From RUG191 sp045642225 (GTDB lineage: Bacteria; Bacillota; Clostridia; Lachnospirales; Lachnospiraceae), in the NCBI GenBank assembly GCA_045642225.1, contig JAZUIN010000036.1:1-64000 (forward strand): a DNA stretch of 64,000 nucleotides, read 5' to 3'. The position numbers and the translations under genes are program-made. Shown here piece after piece: positions 27,393 to 36,795 of the stretch (positions are counted from its first letter, which is position 1; every line of letters starts with the position of its first letter). Under the pieces are notes generated by a model. The model ran no database searches. It had not been told where the DNA came from and saw only the letters and a list, made by a program, of their open reading frames with translations.

Positions 27393-28046
27393 TCAATTAG
27401 CTTTAAAGACCTTCTTATTTATCTTCCACATAATCCTTGTTATTATATATGCCACTGATGGAATCGCAATAAACCACAACACCGAAGCCCACCAAGGCTG
27501 TTCATATACATGCAAAAATGGATATGGTCCAACTATCAATTTAAGTACATTAGCAGTTGTTGATATTATAGCATACGCTATAGTCGGTATCGTACCTATA
27601 AACATCTGTTTTGAATCTAGTCCCGTATCACCTTCCATAAAAACAGTTGATATTATTGAAAGCACTGGTGCAATAAAATGAAATGCCCACATATCCTTCC
27701 AAACAAACAACGCTATATAACCTATTGGACCATACTGAAATGCACTAATTGGTGCTAAAATAATAACAACAATAACAAACGTTACTGATAAACAACTTGT
27801 AGCAAGAAATCTTATGTTCCTTAGCCATTGAGGAATATCAACGTTATTCTTTTTGCATTTTATTAATGTTACAACAAAAATGATAGATACTATTAAAGCA
27901 AATAAATTCGAACACTGTGTATAGTATACAAATACTCCATACCAACCGCTTCCAGCAAAATAAAAACATGCGATAAATCCCGCAATTTCTATAATAATTA
28001 TCAAAATGTTAAGTATTAATGAAGTTTTATCTTTCTTAGTCCACAT
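27393..28046 (-). CDS. Six- to seven-helix integral membrane protein
   Basis: A 217-residue membrane protein with about six helices. Conserved-looking polar residues fall in YYTQCSNLFAL (helix 2), a buried AFHFIAPVLS (helix 4) and PFLHVYEQPWW (outer loop). The layout resembles Pr6Pr or FAR-17a/AIG1-like membrane proteins, some of which are lipid hydrolases with Thr/His active sites, but the match is by eye only. AGAGG lies 8 bases before the ATG. It lies between a DUF2142 protein and the rfb genes in the polysaccharide operon. Confidence 0.65.
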   Translation of the reverse strand: MWTKKDKTSLILNILIIIIEIAGFIACFYFAGSGWYGVFVYYTQCSNLFALIVSIIFVVTLIKCKKNNVDIPQWLRNIRFLATSCLSVTFVIVVIILAPISAFQYGPIGYIALFVWKDMWAFHFIAPVLSIISTVFMEGDTGLDSKQMFIGTIPTIAYAIISTTANVLKLIVGPYPFLHVYEQPWWASVLWFIAIPSVAYIITRIMWKINKKVFKAN

Positions 28047-28057
28047 AACAAAGCCTC

Positions 28058-29692
28058 TTATATTTTACAAATAACATACACATTTAATGCGTTCAAACAA
28101 GATGTATACATCATAAATGTAGATGCAATTACAAAAATGCTGTCTATATTTGGAATCTTTATTTTTTTCCATCTAAACAAAGCCACAATAACTAACAACA
28201 TTGTAGGAATAAAATATCTCCCTTGAAAACCTTCTACTACTAAATCTGAAGGCAAAGTCCAATAAAACATCATCGCTACAAATGTAATAGCTATAGGAAC
28301 CATTGCAAATAAAAATGCAACAATTCTTTTCGCCAATCCAAGTTCTTCTTTTTCAGCATCATACCTTACGACCGTACATAACAATATAATCAAATTTATA
28401 ATCACTACGTTATTCGACAGAAAAATCCTAAAATTACCTAAGGCTCCTCCTCCCAAATGAAACGCATACTCAGGAACTCTATATTTCAAAGTATTAAGCA
28501 ATAAATTTCCAAGGCGTGCTGGATTCCTAATATACTCTATAGGTGCTACCCCGTCTTGTCCAACAATCGTCCTAACATCATGAGGTGTTGAATACAAGAA
28601 AACTAATATTTTAAAAAGTCCTCCAAAAAAGAATAAATATACACACCCCAAAGCAAGAACTGCTGCAATTATCAAAATCACAATCTTCTTATTTCTAAAC
28701 CATTCCTTTTTCATTGCAAATACAAATGGTAACAAAATCAAAATTGCAAACGCAGCTCTTTTGGCATTTATTAGCATAACACTGCAAAATAAATACATTA
28801 ACATTTCTGTAAGTGAAATATTTACAACCGGAATTACTAGATCCCACTTTGCTCTACTAGGTCTTGTTTTATCTCCATAGTTCCAATAAAGAGACAACGA
28901 AATAATTACAAAACACAAAGCAAAAACTCCTGAATCATACGAAAACGAGCTTACTTGTTGCATCGTAATTGGCAGTAACGAAATCACGAAAATCATTCGC
29001 TTGCCAAAAGGAATCTTCCTTATTGCATAAGTTGACAACAATGTAAAAAACAACAAATTCAAGAATGCACCAAATACATATGTCCACCCAAAATTCAAAT
29101 TCATCAACTTCGCAATATATATTCCCACAGCAGGCAAGTAATAAAAGAGCTTTGAATTATCTATCGCTCTGTATACAAAAGGCACCTTGTCGCTTCCACC
29201 ATCTTTTATAGGCTCTAATTTATCGAAAAAATTATCATAATATTTCTCTTTTAAATCTACTGAATCATAACTTATGTCACACGATCTAATATATCCGGTA
29301 GCAGCATTATCTCTTTCAACCATCTCGTTAGAGATTAAATAAGAACTTTGATAATGAAACATCTCATCTGGCGTATCATATGCTGGAATCAAGAAAATAA
29401 ATATAGTCCCCCACACTAGCACAACTAACGGGAATATTTTCTCTATACTACACTGTTTAAAAATAACCTTTAAGCTTACAAATAGTACCGTAACAGCGCC
29501 AACTATCAACACTACCCAAGCAAATATGCTGTAATCTGTGCCTGCTGAAATATTATTATTTAATAGCTTGTTATACCCTATTACAAACATAGCAATGACA
29601 AGAGCCAAAACTCCTGTCATTCTAAGCATTTTCATTCTATTAGAGTACATATATTTATAATAAAATATCTTAAATGTTTTCACGCCAAACAA
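28058..29692 (-). CDS. DUF2142 polytopic membrane protein
   Basis: A membrane protein of about 540 residues with some 12 helices. The segment IPAYDTPDEMFHYQSS in the first outer loop carries the acidic motif typical of DUF2142, a GT-C-like family found in polysaccharide and teichoic acid clusters. The start is uncertain: TTG at 29692 is shown, GTG at 29683 is 9 bases after AGGG and is equally plausible, and no ATG before residue 15 exists. It begins just after the glf stop codon, suggesting translational coupling. A sugar transfer role outside the membrane is inferred. Confidence 0.8.
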   Translation of the reverse strand: MFGVKTFKIFYYKYMYSNRMKMLRMTGVLALVIAMFVIGYNKLLNNNISAGTDYSIFAWVVLIVGAVTVLFVSLKVIFKQCSIEKIFPLVVLVWGTIFIFLIPAYDTPDEMFHYQSSYLISNEMVERDNAATGYIRSCDISYDSVDLKEKYYDNFFDKLEPIKDGGSDKVPFVYRAIDNSKLFYYLPAVGIYIAKLMNLNFGWTYVFGAFLNLLFFTLLSTYAIRKIPFGKRMIFVISLLPITMQQVSSFSYDSGVFALCFVIISLSLYWNYGDKTRPSRAKWDLVIPVVNISLTEMLMYLFCSVMLINAKRAAFAILILLPFVFAMKKEWFRNKKIVILIIAAVLALGCVYLFFFGGLFKILVFLYSTPHDVRTIVGQDGVAPIEYIRNPARLGNLLLNTLKYRVPEYAFHLGGGALGNFRIFLSNNVVIINLIILLCTVVRYDAEKEELGLAKRIVAFLFAMVPIAITFVAMMFYWTLPSDLVVEGFQGRYFIPTMLLVIVALFRWKKIKIPNIDSIFVIASTFMMYTSCLNALNVYVICKI

Positions 29693-29701
29693 ACCCTATT
29701 A

Positions 29702-30823
29702 TTAATCATTAAATTCTTCTTCAACACACTGTAATGCAGCAATAAGTACTTTATCCATATCATAGTACTTATATTGTCCAAGTCTTCCGCCAAAAATGAC
29801 ATTTCCTTCTTTTTTAGCTTCTTCAGCATACTTCTCATACAAAGCATTATTCTTATCGTTGTTTACAGGATAATATGGTTCAACTCCTGGCTTCCACTCT
29901 GAAGAATATTCCTTTGATATGATTGTTGTTGGCTGTGTTCCATATTCAAAATGCTTATGTTCGATAATTCTTGTATATGGAACCTCGCGTTCTGTATAAT
30001 TAACAACCGCATTCCCTTGATAGTTTTCAGCATCAATCTTCTCAGTTTCAAATCTAACAGAACGATATTCTAATGGTCCAAATTTAGAATCAAAATATTC
30101 ATCAATTTGTCCTGTAAATAATATCTTGTCATATTCAATCTCTGTACCGTCACTTAGCTTACCGTTTTTCTTAAGTTCGAAGAAATCTTCGTTCACTCTT
30201 ACTTCAATTCCGTCTAACATTTTCTCAACGATTTGTGTATATCCACCCATTGGAATTCCTTGGAATCTATCATTGAAATAATTATTATCATAAGTAAAAC
30301 GAAGTGGTAATCTCTTGATAATAAATGAAGGCAACTCAGTACAGCTTCTTCCCCATTGCTTCTCAGTATATCCTTTAATTAACTTCTCATACACATCTCG
30401 ACCAACAAGTGACAATGCTTGCTCTTCTAGATTCTTTGGTTCAGTTATATTTAATTCCTTTATTTGGTCCTCAATAACCTTCTTCGCTTCCTCAGGAGTA
30501 CGAATATTCCACATTTTGCTAAATGTATTCATATTAAATGGCAAATTATACAACTCATCCTTATACACTGCTACAGGTGAATTAATATAATTATTAAACT
30601 CAGCAAACTGATTTATATATTCCCATATTTTCTTATCAGATGTATGGAAAATGTGTGCACCATATACATGAACATTGATATCATCTTCGTTCTTTGTATA
30701 TATATTTCCTGCAATATGATCTCTTTTGTCTATAACAAGACAAGTTTTCCCTCTCTTCTTAGCTTCATATGCAAATGTTGCTCCAAATAGTCCTGCACCT
30801 ACCACTAAATAATCGTATTTCAC
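29702..30823 (-). CDS. glf: UDP-galactopyranose mutase
   Basis: A 373-residue flavoprotein that converts UDP-galactopyranose to UDP-galactofuranose for surface glycans. The FAD-binding motif is VVGAGLFGATFA (7-18), followed by the Glf hallmarks DKRDHIAGN, HVYGAHIFHTSD and YTEKQWGRS. The start codon is GTG with GGAGGG 5 bases upstream. Presence of glf indicates galactofuranose in the polysaccharide. It is the second gene of the operon that starts with a family 2 glycosyltransferase. Confidence 0.96.
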   Translation of the reverse strand: MKYDYLVVGAGLFGATFAYEAKKRGKTCLVIDKRDHIAGNIYTKNEDDINVHVYGAHIFHTSDKKIWEYINQFAEFNNYINSPVAVYKDELYNLPFNMNTFSKMWNIRTPEEAKKVIEDQIKELNITEPKNLEEQALSLVGRDVYEKLIKGYTEKQWGRSCTELPSFIIKRLPLRFTYDNNYFNDRFQGIPMGGYTQIVEKMLDGIEVRVNEDFFELKKNGKLSDGTEIEYDKILFTGQIDEYFDSKFGPLEYRSVRFETEKIDAENYQGNAVVNYTEREVPYTRIIEHKHFEYGTQPTTIISKEYSSEWKPGVEPYYPVNNDKNNALYEKYAEEAKKEGNVIFGGRLGQYKYYDMDKVLIAALQCVEEEFND

Positions 30824-30853
30824 TTTTACCCTCCAAATCTTTCTCTATTCATT

Positions 30854-31831
30854 TTACTTCTTATCTATGCTTCCTTTAGTCACTCCAAGAAATGCATATG
30901 TTTTTAATTTTTTGTATAAAAATGCTTCTTCTTTATCTTTAGGTTCAAAATCAAATTTCAAACTCTTTTTAACCACATCTCTAAATGGACATAATTTATA
31001 GTAATGAGACGCATTATCATCAAGCATATCTTTAATCAATCTTAATTCCTCATGAATTATTTCATTCTCTATGCTTTTCGTAAATGTTTCATCTTCTATT
31101 TCTAAACTTATCTTCCACATTTCAAATAGAGCCTCTACAGAAGTAAGTGACCTGTATGAAGGCTTTCCATCTTCTTTCGCTAACTGCATTGCTTGCGAAT
31201 CGTAATTTTGAAAATCATAGCATTTGTCAGAAATCTCACGGATATCTTTACACTTCATCAGAAATTCCATAACAAACAATCTATCCTCGTTATAGTGAAC
31301 ATTTTCATTAAAACGAATATCGTTATCTATCAATACGCTTCTTCGAAACATCTTGTTCCATACATATCTATAGTTCAAATCTTCTGAAAAAACATTCTTT
31401 ACTCTATCGCGTCCATGTGTGACATTTTCTTCAGCTTCTTTCGTTTCAAATATTAAATTCTTTCCGTCCCATATTTTAAAACCGCAAACAGACATGTCAA
31501 CATCTTGCATCGCATTATATAGCTTAGAAACTATATCATCCGTTTGAATGTCGTCATCATCCATAAAGCACACGAACTCTCCACGCGCCTTCTCAATACC
31601 AAGATTTCTAGCAGCAGAAACACCTTCCTTTTTCTGTTTATAAAAACGTATTTGAGAATATTTATTAGCTGCTCTGCCCGCTAGTGCCGCAGAATCATCG
31701 TTTGATTCGTTCTCTACAAATATGATTTCCATTTCATCAAAGGTTTGACTTACAAGATTATCAACCGTTCTTCTCATATATCTACTTGCATTATATACAG
31801 GTATTATTACTGATACTTTTGGTCTTTTCAT
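30854..31831 (-). CDS. Family 2 glycosyltransferase
   Basis: A 325-residue transferase with a GT-A domain: VSVIIPVYNASRYM, FVENESNDDS and the metal-binding CFMDDDDIQTDD, then a helical C-terminal region without membrane segments. It resembles EpsJ/WcaA-type transferases that extend a lipid-linked oligosaccharide in the cytoplasm. GAGAGG lies 6 bases before the ATG at 31831; the longer frame to 31858 includes that site. It is the first gene after the predicted operon promoter. The sugar donor is unknown; UDP-galactofuranose from the neighbouring glf is one candidate. Confidence 0.92.
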   Translation of the reverse strand: MKRPKVSVIIPVYNASRYMRRTVDNLVSQTFDEMEIIFVENESNDDSAALAGRAANKYSQIRFYKQKKEGVSAARNLGIEKARGEFVCFMDDDDIQTDDIVSKLYNAMQDVDMSVCGFKIWDGKNLIFETKEAEENVTHGRDRVKNVFSEDLNYRYVWNKMFRRSVLIDNDIRFNENVHYNEDRLFVMEFLMKCKDIREISDKCYDFQNYDSQAMQLAKEDGKPSYRSLTSVEALFEMWKISLEIEDETFTKSIENEIIHEELRLIKDMLDDNASHYYKLCPFRDVVKKSLKFDFEPKDKEEAFLYKKLKTYAFLGVTKGSIDKK

Positions 31832-31866
31832 AATCAACCTCTCTATTCTCAATTCCAATTAACAAA

Positions 31867-31895
31867 ATTTTATCATATCTCGCTTTACATTACAA
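31867..31895 (-). promoter_or_regulatory. Predicted polysaccharide operon promoter
   Basis: TTGTAA (31890-31895) and TAAAAT (31867-31872) are 17 bases apart on the minus strand, placing a start site about 30 bases before the first glycosyltransferase ATG. Confidence 0.6.
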
Positions 31896-31973
31896 TTATT
31901 CACATAACAACAATATATCAAAATTGTGCATTAAACATGGAATTTTCTACTACTTTTTTATATATAATAATTG

Positions 31974-32002
31974 TTGACGGAGCTTATATTATAACTTAAA
32001 AT
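31974..32002 (+). promoter_or_regulatory. Predicted trkH promoter
   Basis: TTGACG (31974-31979) and TAAAAT (31997-32002) are 17 bases apart, 27 bases before the trkH ATG. Confidence 0.5.
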
Positions 32003-32028
32003 TCTAAAGTGTTAGGGAGGAGCTTATC

Positions 32029-33492
32029 ATGAACCTAAGAATGATTCGATATATTATTGGACACATATTAATAGTCGAAGGTTTTTTATTACTAATTCCT
32101 GTAATAACATCCGTTATATACAAAGAAAGTGAAGGATATATTTATCTAGGTGTTGCAGTTGGTATTGCTTTTTTAGGCTTTATATTAACTAGATTAAAAC
32201 CCAAAAGCTATATGTTCTATTTACGTGAAGGATGTGTTACTACTGCACTAAGTTGGATTTTTCTTTCTATCTTTGGCGCTATGCCACTTTACTTCACTGG
32301 TGAAATACCAAATTATATTGACGCTTTATTCGAAACAGTTTCAGGCTTCACAACAACAGGTTCTAGTATTTTAACAGATGTAGAAGTATTAAGTCATACG
32401 TCCCTTATTTGGCGAAGCTTTACTCACTGGGTTGGTGGTATGGGAATACTTGTATTCTTACTAGCTATAGTTCCATTAACTGGTGGATCAAATGTTAATC
32501 TTATGAAAGCAGAATCTCCTGGACCTCAGGTAGATAAATCACTTCCTCAAGTAAGAAAAACAGCATCTTTATTGTATGTAATATATGGCACTTTAACATT
32601 AAGCGAATTTGTAGCATTACTTATATCAAGAATGCCTCTTTTTGACGCCATTTGCATAACTTTTGGCTCTGCAGGTACTGGTGGCTTTGGCATTTTAAAT
32701 AGTTCATGTGCAAGCTATTCTACAGCTTCACAGATCATTATAACTGTTGCAATGCTTCTTTTTGGTGTCAACTTTAATGTGTATGTACTGTTAGTATTTA
32801 AACGATTCAAATCAGCTTTTTCAAACGAAGAAGTTCGTACTTATTTTGCATTTATTATAATTGCAATAACTGTTATTACCGCAAATATATATGACATGTG
32901 TGAAGGACTAGGCGATGCTTTATCAAAATCATCCTTCCAAGTTGCATCACTTATAACTACTACTGGATATTCAACTGCTGATTTTAATATGTGGCCTACA
33001 TTAAGTAAAACTATTCTAGTTTTAATTATGTTTACAGGTGCTTGTGCAGGCTCAACAGCAGGTGGACTCAAGATTTCAAGAATATGCATTTTATTCAAAA
33101 CATTTCTCAAGGAATCAAGTTCATTTCTACATCCAAGAGAAATAAAAAAGATAAAAATAGACGGCCAATCAGTCGATCATAAAGTACTTCGTGCAACAAA
33201 TGTATATATTGTAACTTACATTTTTATTTTTGTCGGTTCACTCTTACTAGTTGCAATTGAAGGATATGATCTAACAACTACATTTACTTCAGTTGTTGCA
33301 ACCTTTAACAATATTGGTCCAGGTCTAGAACTAGTCGGACCATCCGCTAATTTTAGTTTTTTAAGCAATTTTTCGAAATTCGTTTTAATTTTCGATATGT
33401 TAGCAGGACGTTTGGAAATATTCCCAATAATTATGCTATTTCATCCGGGCATATGGAAGGATGCTTTCAGCAAATATAAAACAAGATATTAA
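32029..33492 (+). CDS. TrkH/KtrB-type potassium transporter membrane subunit
   Basis: A 487-residue potassium uptake subunit with four membrane-pore-membrane repeats. The selectivity loops are visible as SGFTTTGSSIL, FGSAGTGGFGI, LITTTGYSTAD and FNNIGPGL; length and the N-terminal extra helices suit TrkH more than KtrB. It needs a cytoplasmic TrkA/KtrA regulator, which is not adjacent. GGGAGG lies 8 bases before the ATG. It begins a short plus-strand group with nth and a phosphatase. Confidence 0.93.
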   Translation: MNLRMIRYIIGHILIVEGFLLLIPVITSVIYKESEGYIYLGVAVGIAFLGFILTRLKPKSYMFYLREGCVTTALSWIFLSIFGAMPLYFTGEIPNYIDALFETVSGFTTTGSSILTDVEVLSHTSLIWRSFTHWVGGMGILVFLLAIVPLTGGSNVNLMKAESPGPQVDKSLPQVRKTASLLYVIYGTLTLSEFVALLISRMPLFDAICITFGSAGTGGFGILNSSCASYSTASQIIITVAMLLFGVNFNVYVLLVFKRFKSAFSNEEVRTYFAFIIIAITVITANIYDMCEGLGDALSKSSFQVASLITTTGYSTADFNMWPTLSKTILVLIMFTGACAGSTAGGLKISRICILFKTFLKESSSFLHPREIKKIKIDGQSVDHKVLRATNVYIVTYIFIFVGSLLLVAIEGYDLTTTFTSVVATFNNIGPGLELVGPSANFSFLSNFSKFVLIFDMLAGRLEIFPIIMLFHPGIWKDAFSKYKTRY

Positions 33493-33534
33493 AAACAATA
33501 TTATGCTTCTCGCTATAAAATCAGGAGACTACCT

Positions 33535-34176
33535 ATGGGAAGAACAGAAGAAATCGTCAATATACTCGACAACACATTTGGTACTAAGATGATTTGTTAT
33601 CTAAATCATGATACTCCTTGGCAGCTTCTTATAGCTGTAATTCTTAGCGCGCAGTGTACTGACAAACGAGTAAATATTGTAACAGAAGATTTATTCAAAA
33701 AATACGCTACTCTAGAAGACTTTGCAAATGCAGATTTTGAAGAACTTAGATCAGACATAAATTCTATCGGCTTTGCAAATGCAAAAGCAAAAAATATCAT
33801 AGCTTGTTCTCAAAAGCTAATAAATAATTTCAATGGTATTGTTCCTAACAATATTGACGACTTACTTACATTAGACGGCGTAGGCAGAAAAACGGCTAAT
33901 GTCATTCTTGGAAATGTATACAACATTCCGAGTATCGTCGTTGACACTCATGTTAACAGAATTTCTAATCGACTAGGATTTACAACTAACTCAGATCCCA
34001 CAAAAATCGAGCAAGATCTAATGCAGGTTTTGCCGCAAGACCATTGGATAATATACAATATACAAATCATTACATTTGGACGAACTATTTGTCTAGCACG
34101 TAATCCAAAATGTGATAAATGTCCTCTTACAAAATATTGTATACAATATCAAGAAAAAACAATAATAACGTTATAA
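33535..34176 (+). CDS. nth: Endonuclease III
   Basis: A 213-residue DNA glycosylase/AP lyase for oxidised pyrimidines. The helix-hairpin-helix LDGVGRKTANVIL carries the catalytic Lys119, Asp137 lies in VVDTHVNRIS, and the iron-sulfur cluster ligands are Cys186, Cys193, Cys196 and Cys202 (C-x6-C-x2-C-x5-C). The N-terminal LSAQCTDKRVN is the family signature. AGGAG precedes the ATG. It follows trkH after 42 bases with no terminator seen, so the two may be cotranscribed. Confidence 0.97.
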   Translation: MGRTEEIVNILDNTFGTKMICYLNHDTPWQLLIAVILSAQCTDKRVNIVTEDLFKKYATLEDFANADFEELRSDINSIGFANAKAKNIIACSQKLINNFNGIVPNNIDDLLTLDGVGRKTANVILGNVYNIPSIVVDTHVNRISNRLGFTTNSDPTKIEQDLMQVLPQDHWIIYNIQIITFGRTICLARNPKCDKCPLTKYCIQYQEKTIITL

Positions 34177-34195
34177 CCTAAAAAGGGATAAAAAA

Positions 34196-34786
34196 ATGAA
34201 AATATATTTAACTAGACATGGTCAAACAAATCTAAATAAAAAAGAATTAATGCAAGGAAGATTTGATGAACCGTTAAATGAAACAGGTATCGAACAGGCA
34301 AAAATTGCCAGATCTAAGGTGTCTGACATTAAATTTGATGCTGTATATTCAAGTCCTCTTGATCGCGCAAAAACAACAGCTTCTATTATTGGTGACATAT
34401 CAAAAGAAGATATCATTGTTGACGAACGAATTATCGAAGTTGATTTCGGACAATATGAAATGTTTCCTTACAAGGGATTAGGCCTCAGAATGACAGCATA
34501 TTGGATGTTCCCTGAAATATTCAAGGCTCCAAAAAATAAGGGAGTTGAAACTGTCGAAGAAATGATAAAAAGAAGCCGTGAATTTATGCAAGAACTAGAA
34601 CAAAAAGACTATGAAAATGTACTTATAGTTTGTCACGGGGGAATAATTAGAACTTTGGCCGGTTATCTTCTAGATAAGAAAAACGGAATGAAATGGAGAC
34701 CAAGACCAAAGAACTGCGAAATACGCGTTTTCGAATACAAAGATGGAAAACACGCATTCCTCGGCAGTCTAAATGATGGAAACTAA
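34196..34786 (+). CDS. Histidine phosphatase family protein
   Basis: A 196-residue phosphatase or mutase of the histidine phosphatase superfamily. The catalytic motif is TRHGQTN with His8; the second His is in VCHGGIIRT. Residues around ALVIEVDFGQYE and the insertion FEAPKNKGVETVEEM-like region match small cobC/GpmB-type members. Substrate is unknown. It starts 19 bases after nth with a purine-rich AGGGAT site, probably in the same transcript. The convergent pheA gene ends 5 bases beyond its stop. Confidence 0.9.
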   Translation: MKIYLTRHGQTNLNKKELMQGRFDEPLNETGIEQAKIARSKVSDIKFDAVYSSPLDRAKTTASIIGDISKEDIIVDERIIEVDFGQYEMFPYKGLGLRMTAYWMFPEIFKAPKNKGVETVEEMIKRSREFMQELEQKDYENVLIVCHGGIIRTLAGYLLDKKNGMKWRPRPKNCEIRVFEYKDGKHAFLGSLNDGN

Positions 34787-34790
34787 TATA

Positions 34791-35933
34791 TTATATGATT
34801 TCGCTATAGCTTCCTAAATATCCAAATTGTTCACAAGCACCTGGCAATTCACCTAGTAACTGAATAAATCTAGGTGAATATACTGGAGTGTCTATATCAA
34901 AATAGAACATAAATTCAAATTCTCTATCAGGAAGTGGTCTACTTTCTAACTTATTCAAATTAATTCCTAATGCATATAATTTAGATAAGAACTTATATAA
35001 CGCACCTTCTTCATGAGGAAGTGTTATCATTAGAGATGTTCTATCAGCACCAGGGTATATTTCGATATCCTTAGAAATACATATAAATCTTGTATAATTG
35101 TTATTTGTATTTTGAACACTTTCAGCTAATGCCTTTAATCCATAGAACTTCATACATGGGCGCGACGCCAAAGCAGCAATATCATTTCTATCGGATTCTG
35201 AAACCATCTTTGCTGCAATCGCTGTATTTTCACAAGGAATTATTTTAACGCCTTTAAACTGATCTAAAAACTCTGAACATTGACTGATTGCTTGCTCATG
35301 AGAATAGATTTCTTTGATATCTTCAAGCTTAGTTCCAGGCTTAACTAACAAGTTGTGTTCAATCTTAACTCTTATACTTCTAACAATAGAAAACTGATGA
35401 CGCATCATCAAATCATAAACAGAATTTACAGATCCTGCAGTACTATTTTCAACAGGAATTACTCCGTATTTACATAGACCATTTTCAATTGCTGCAAATA
35501 CAGCTTCAAAATCAGAGAAATACATAATATTAGCATTTCTGAATAATTTATCAGCAGCAAATTGCGAATTAGCACCTTCAATTCCTTGACAAGCTACATT
35601 TGCTGTTTCAGGGAATAATTGAGGTGTATTAGCAATTGCATTTTCAATCTTAGTAGTTAGAGTACTAGATGTTTTGATTATTCTCTTTTGATAAGCTCTA
35701 CTAAGCTCAAATATTAAAGAATAAAGTGATGCTGCATATTCTCTAGTTTCTTCTGGAGTAGCCTCCATTATATCATGCATTTTCTCGCGTTCTCTTTTTT
35801 GATCAAAAATTGGCAAATTATTTTCCTTCTTATAATCTGCAATCTTTGCGCTTACTTCCATTCTTTCTTGGAATAATTTAACAAGCTGCTCGTCTATTTT
35901 ATCTATTTCTTTTCTATACTCTACTCTACTCAT
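34791..35933 (-). CDS. pheA: Bifunctional chorismate mutase/prephenate dehydratase
   Basis: A 380-residue enzyme that converts chorismate to prephenate and then phenylpyruvate. The AroQ-type chorismate mutase domain is residues 1-90 (RVEYRKEIDKIDEQLVKLF). The prephenate dehydratase domain is about 105-285, with ENSTAGSVNSVYDLM (the catalytic Thr) and NNNYTRFICI. The ACT domain is about 292-380, with ESRPLPDREFEFMFYFD for phenylalanine feedback. GGAG lies 7 bases before the ATG at 35933; the longer frame uses a TTG inside that site. It is the last gene of aroF-tyrA-pheA. Confidence 0.96.
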   Translation of the reverse strand: MSRVEYRKEIDKIDEQLVKLFQERMEVSAKIADYKKENNLPIFDQKREREKMHDIMEATPEETREYAASLYSLIFELSRAYQKRIIKTSSTLTTKIENAIANTPQLFPETANVACQGIEGANSQFAADKLFRNANIMYFSDFEAVFAAIENGLCKYGVIPVENSTAGSVNSVYDLMMRHQFSIVRSIRVKIEHNLLVKPGTKLEDIKEIYSHEQAISQCSEFLDQFKGVKIIPCENTAIAAKMVSESDRNDIAALASRPCMKFYGLKALAESVQNTNNNYTRFICISKDIEIYPGADRTSLMITLPHEEGALYKFLSKLYALGINLNKLESRPLPDREFEFMFYFDIDTPVYSPRFIQLLGELPGACEQFGYLGSYSEII

Positions 35934-35964
35934 GCTATAACTCCTCAATCATACTAGTAAAAAA

Positions 35965-36795
35965 TTATTTATCGACTTCGTGCTTAATATCTCTACCCTC
36001 TTGAAACAAATCTCTTAACCTTTTTGAATCTTCATTTACAAGAGCTTCTCGATATTTGTTCAAATTGTCAAGCAAAATATCCATTTCCTTAAGAAGATAA
36101 TCCTTATTTTCCATACATAATTCAGTCCACATATCTGGCGCCAACCAAGCAACTCTTGTCATGTCCTTGTAGCTTCCACCAGTCATACCTTTATGATTTC
36201 TAACAGTAGGACTTTTTATATAGGCATTTGCCACAATATGTGTCAGTTGTGAAGTATATGCTATCATTGCATCATGTTTTTCTGCTGTTGTTACTGTTAT
36301 CAAAGAAAAACCTGCAGGTTCAAGAAGCTTTTTTACTCTATCTAGCAATACTATATCTTCATAATTTGGTGGAACTATAACCATCGATGCTCCGCGAAAC
36401 AAATTTTCGTCTGCATACTTAAATCCAGAAAATTGTTTTCCTGCCATAGGATGACCACCAATATATACGTATCCATGCTGTTGTGCTATTTTCATTCCTT
36501 CTTCAACAACTACTCTTTTTGTTCCACAACAGTCAATTACGACCGTTTTTGAATTAATTACTGTGCCTTTTTGCTCCATAAAGTCTATGGCAGCTTTAGG
36601 ATAAGTAGTTACAAAAATCAAATCACAATTCACAATATTATCGTCATTCAATTCACCTTGAATAGCTCCTTGAAGCTTTGCATAATTTAAAATACTTTCA
36701 TCAGTATCTAGCGCAAAGACAGTATGTCCTTCCTTCGTATAAGCTTTTGCGAAAGAGCCACCAATAAGACCTAAGCCTACTATTCCAACTATCAT
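35965..36795 (-). CDS. tyrA: Prephenate dehydrogenase
   Basis: A 276-residue NAD-dependent enzyme that makes 4-hydroxyphenylpyruvate for tyrosine. The Rossmann motif is GIVGLGLIGGSFAKA (3-17), the catalytic His lies in GGHPMAGKQFSGF and the AYTSQLTHIVA segment is typical. It lacks the C-terminal ACT domain of longer forms. Its ATG overlaps the aroF stop (TAATG), so it is translationally coupled. Confidence 0.95.
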   Translation of the reverse strand: MIVGIVGLGLIGGSFAKAYTKEGHTVFALDTDESILNYAKLQGAIQGELNDDNIVNCDLIFVTTYPKAAIDFMEQKGTVINSKTVVIDCCGTKRVVVEEGMKIAQQHGYVYIGGHPMAGKQFSGFKYADENLFRGASMVIVPPNYEDIVLLDRVKKLLEPAGFSLITVTTAEKHDAMIAYTSQLTHIVANAYIKSPTVRNHKGMTGGSYKDMTRVAWLAPDMWTELCMENKDYLLKEMDILLDNLNKYREALVNEDSKRLRDLFQEGRDIKHEVDK

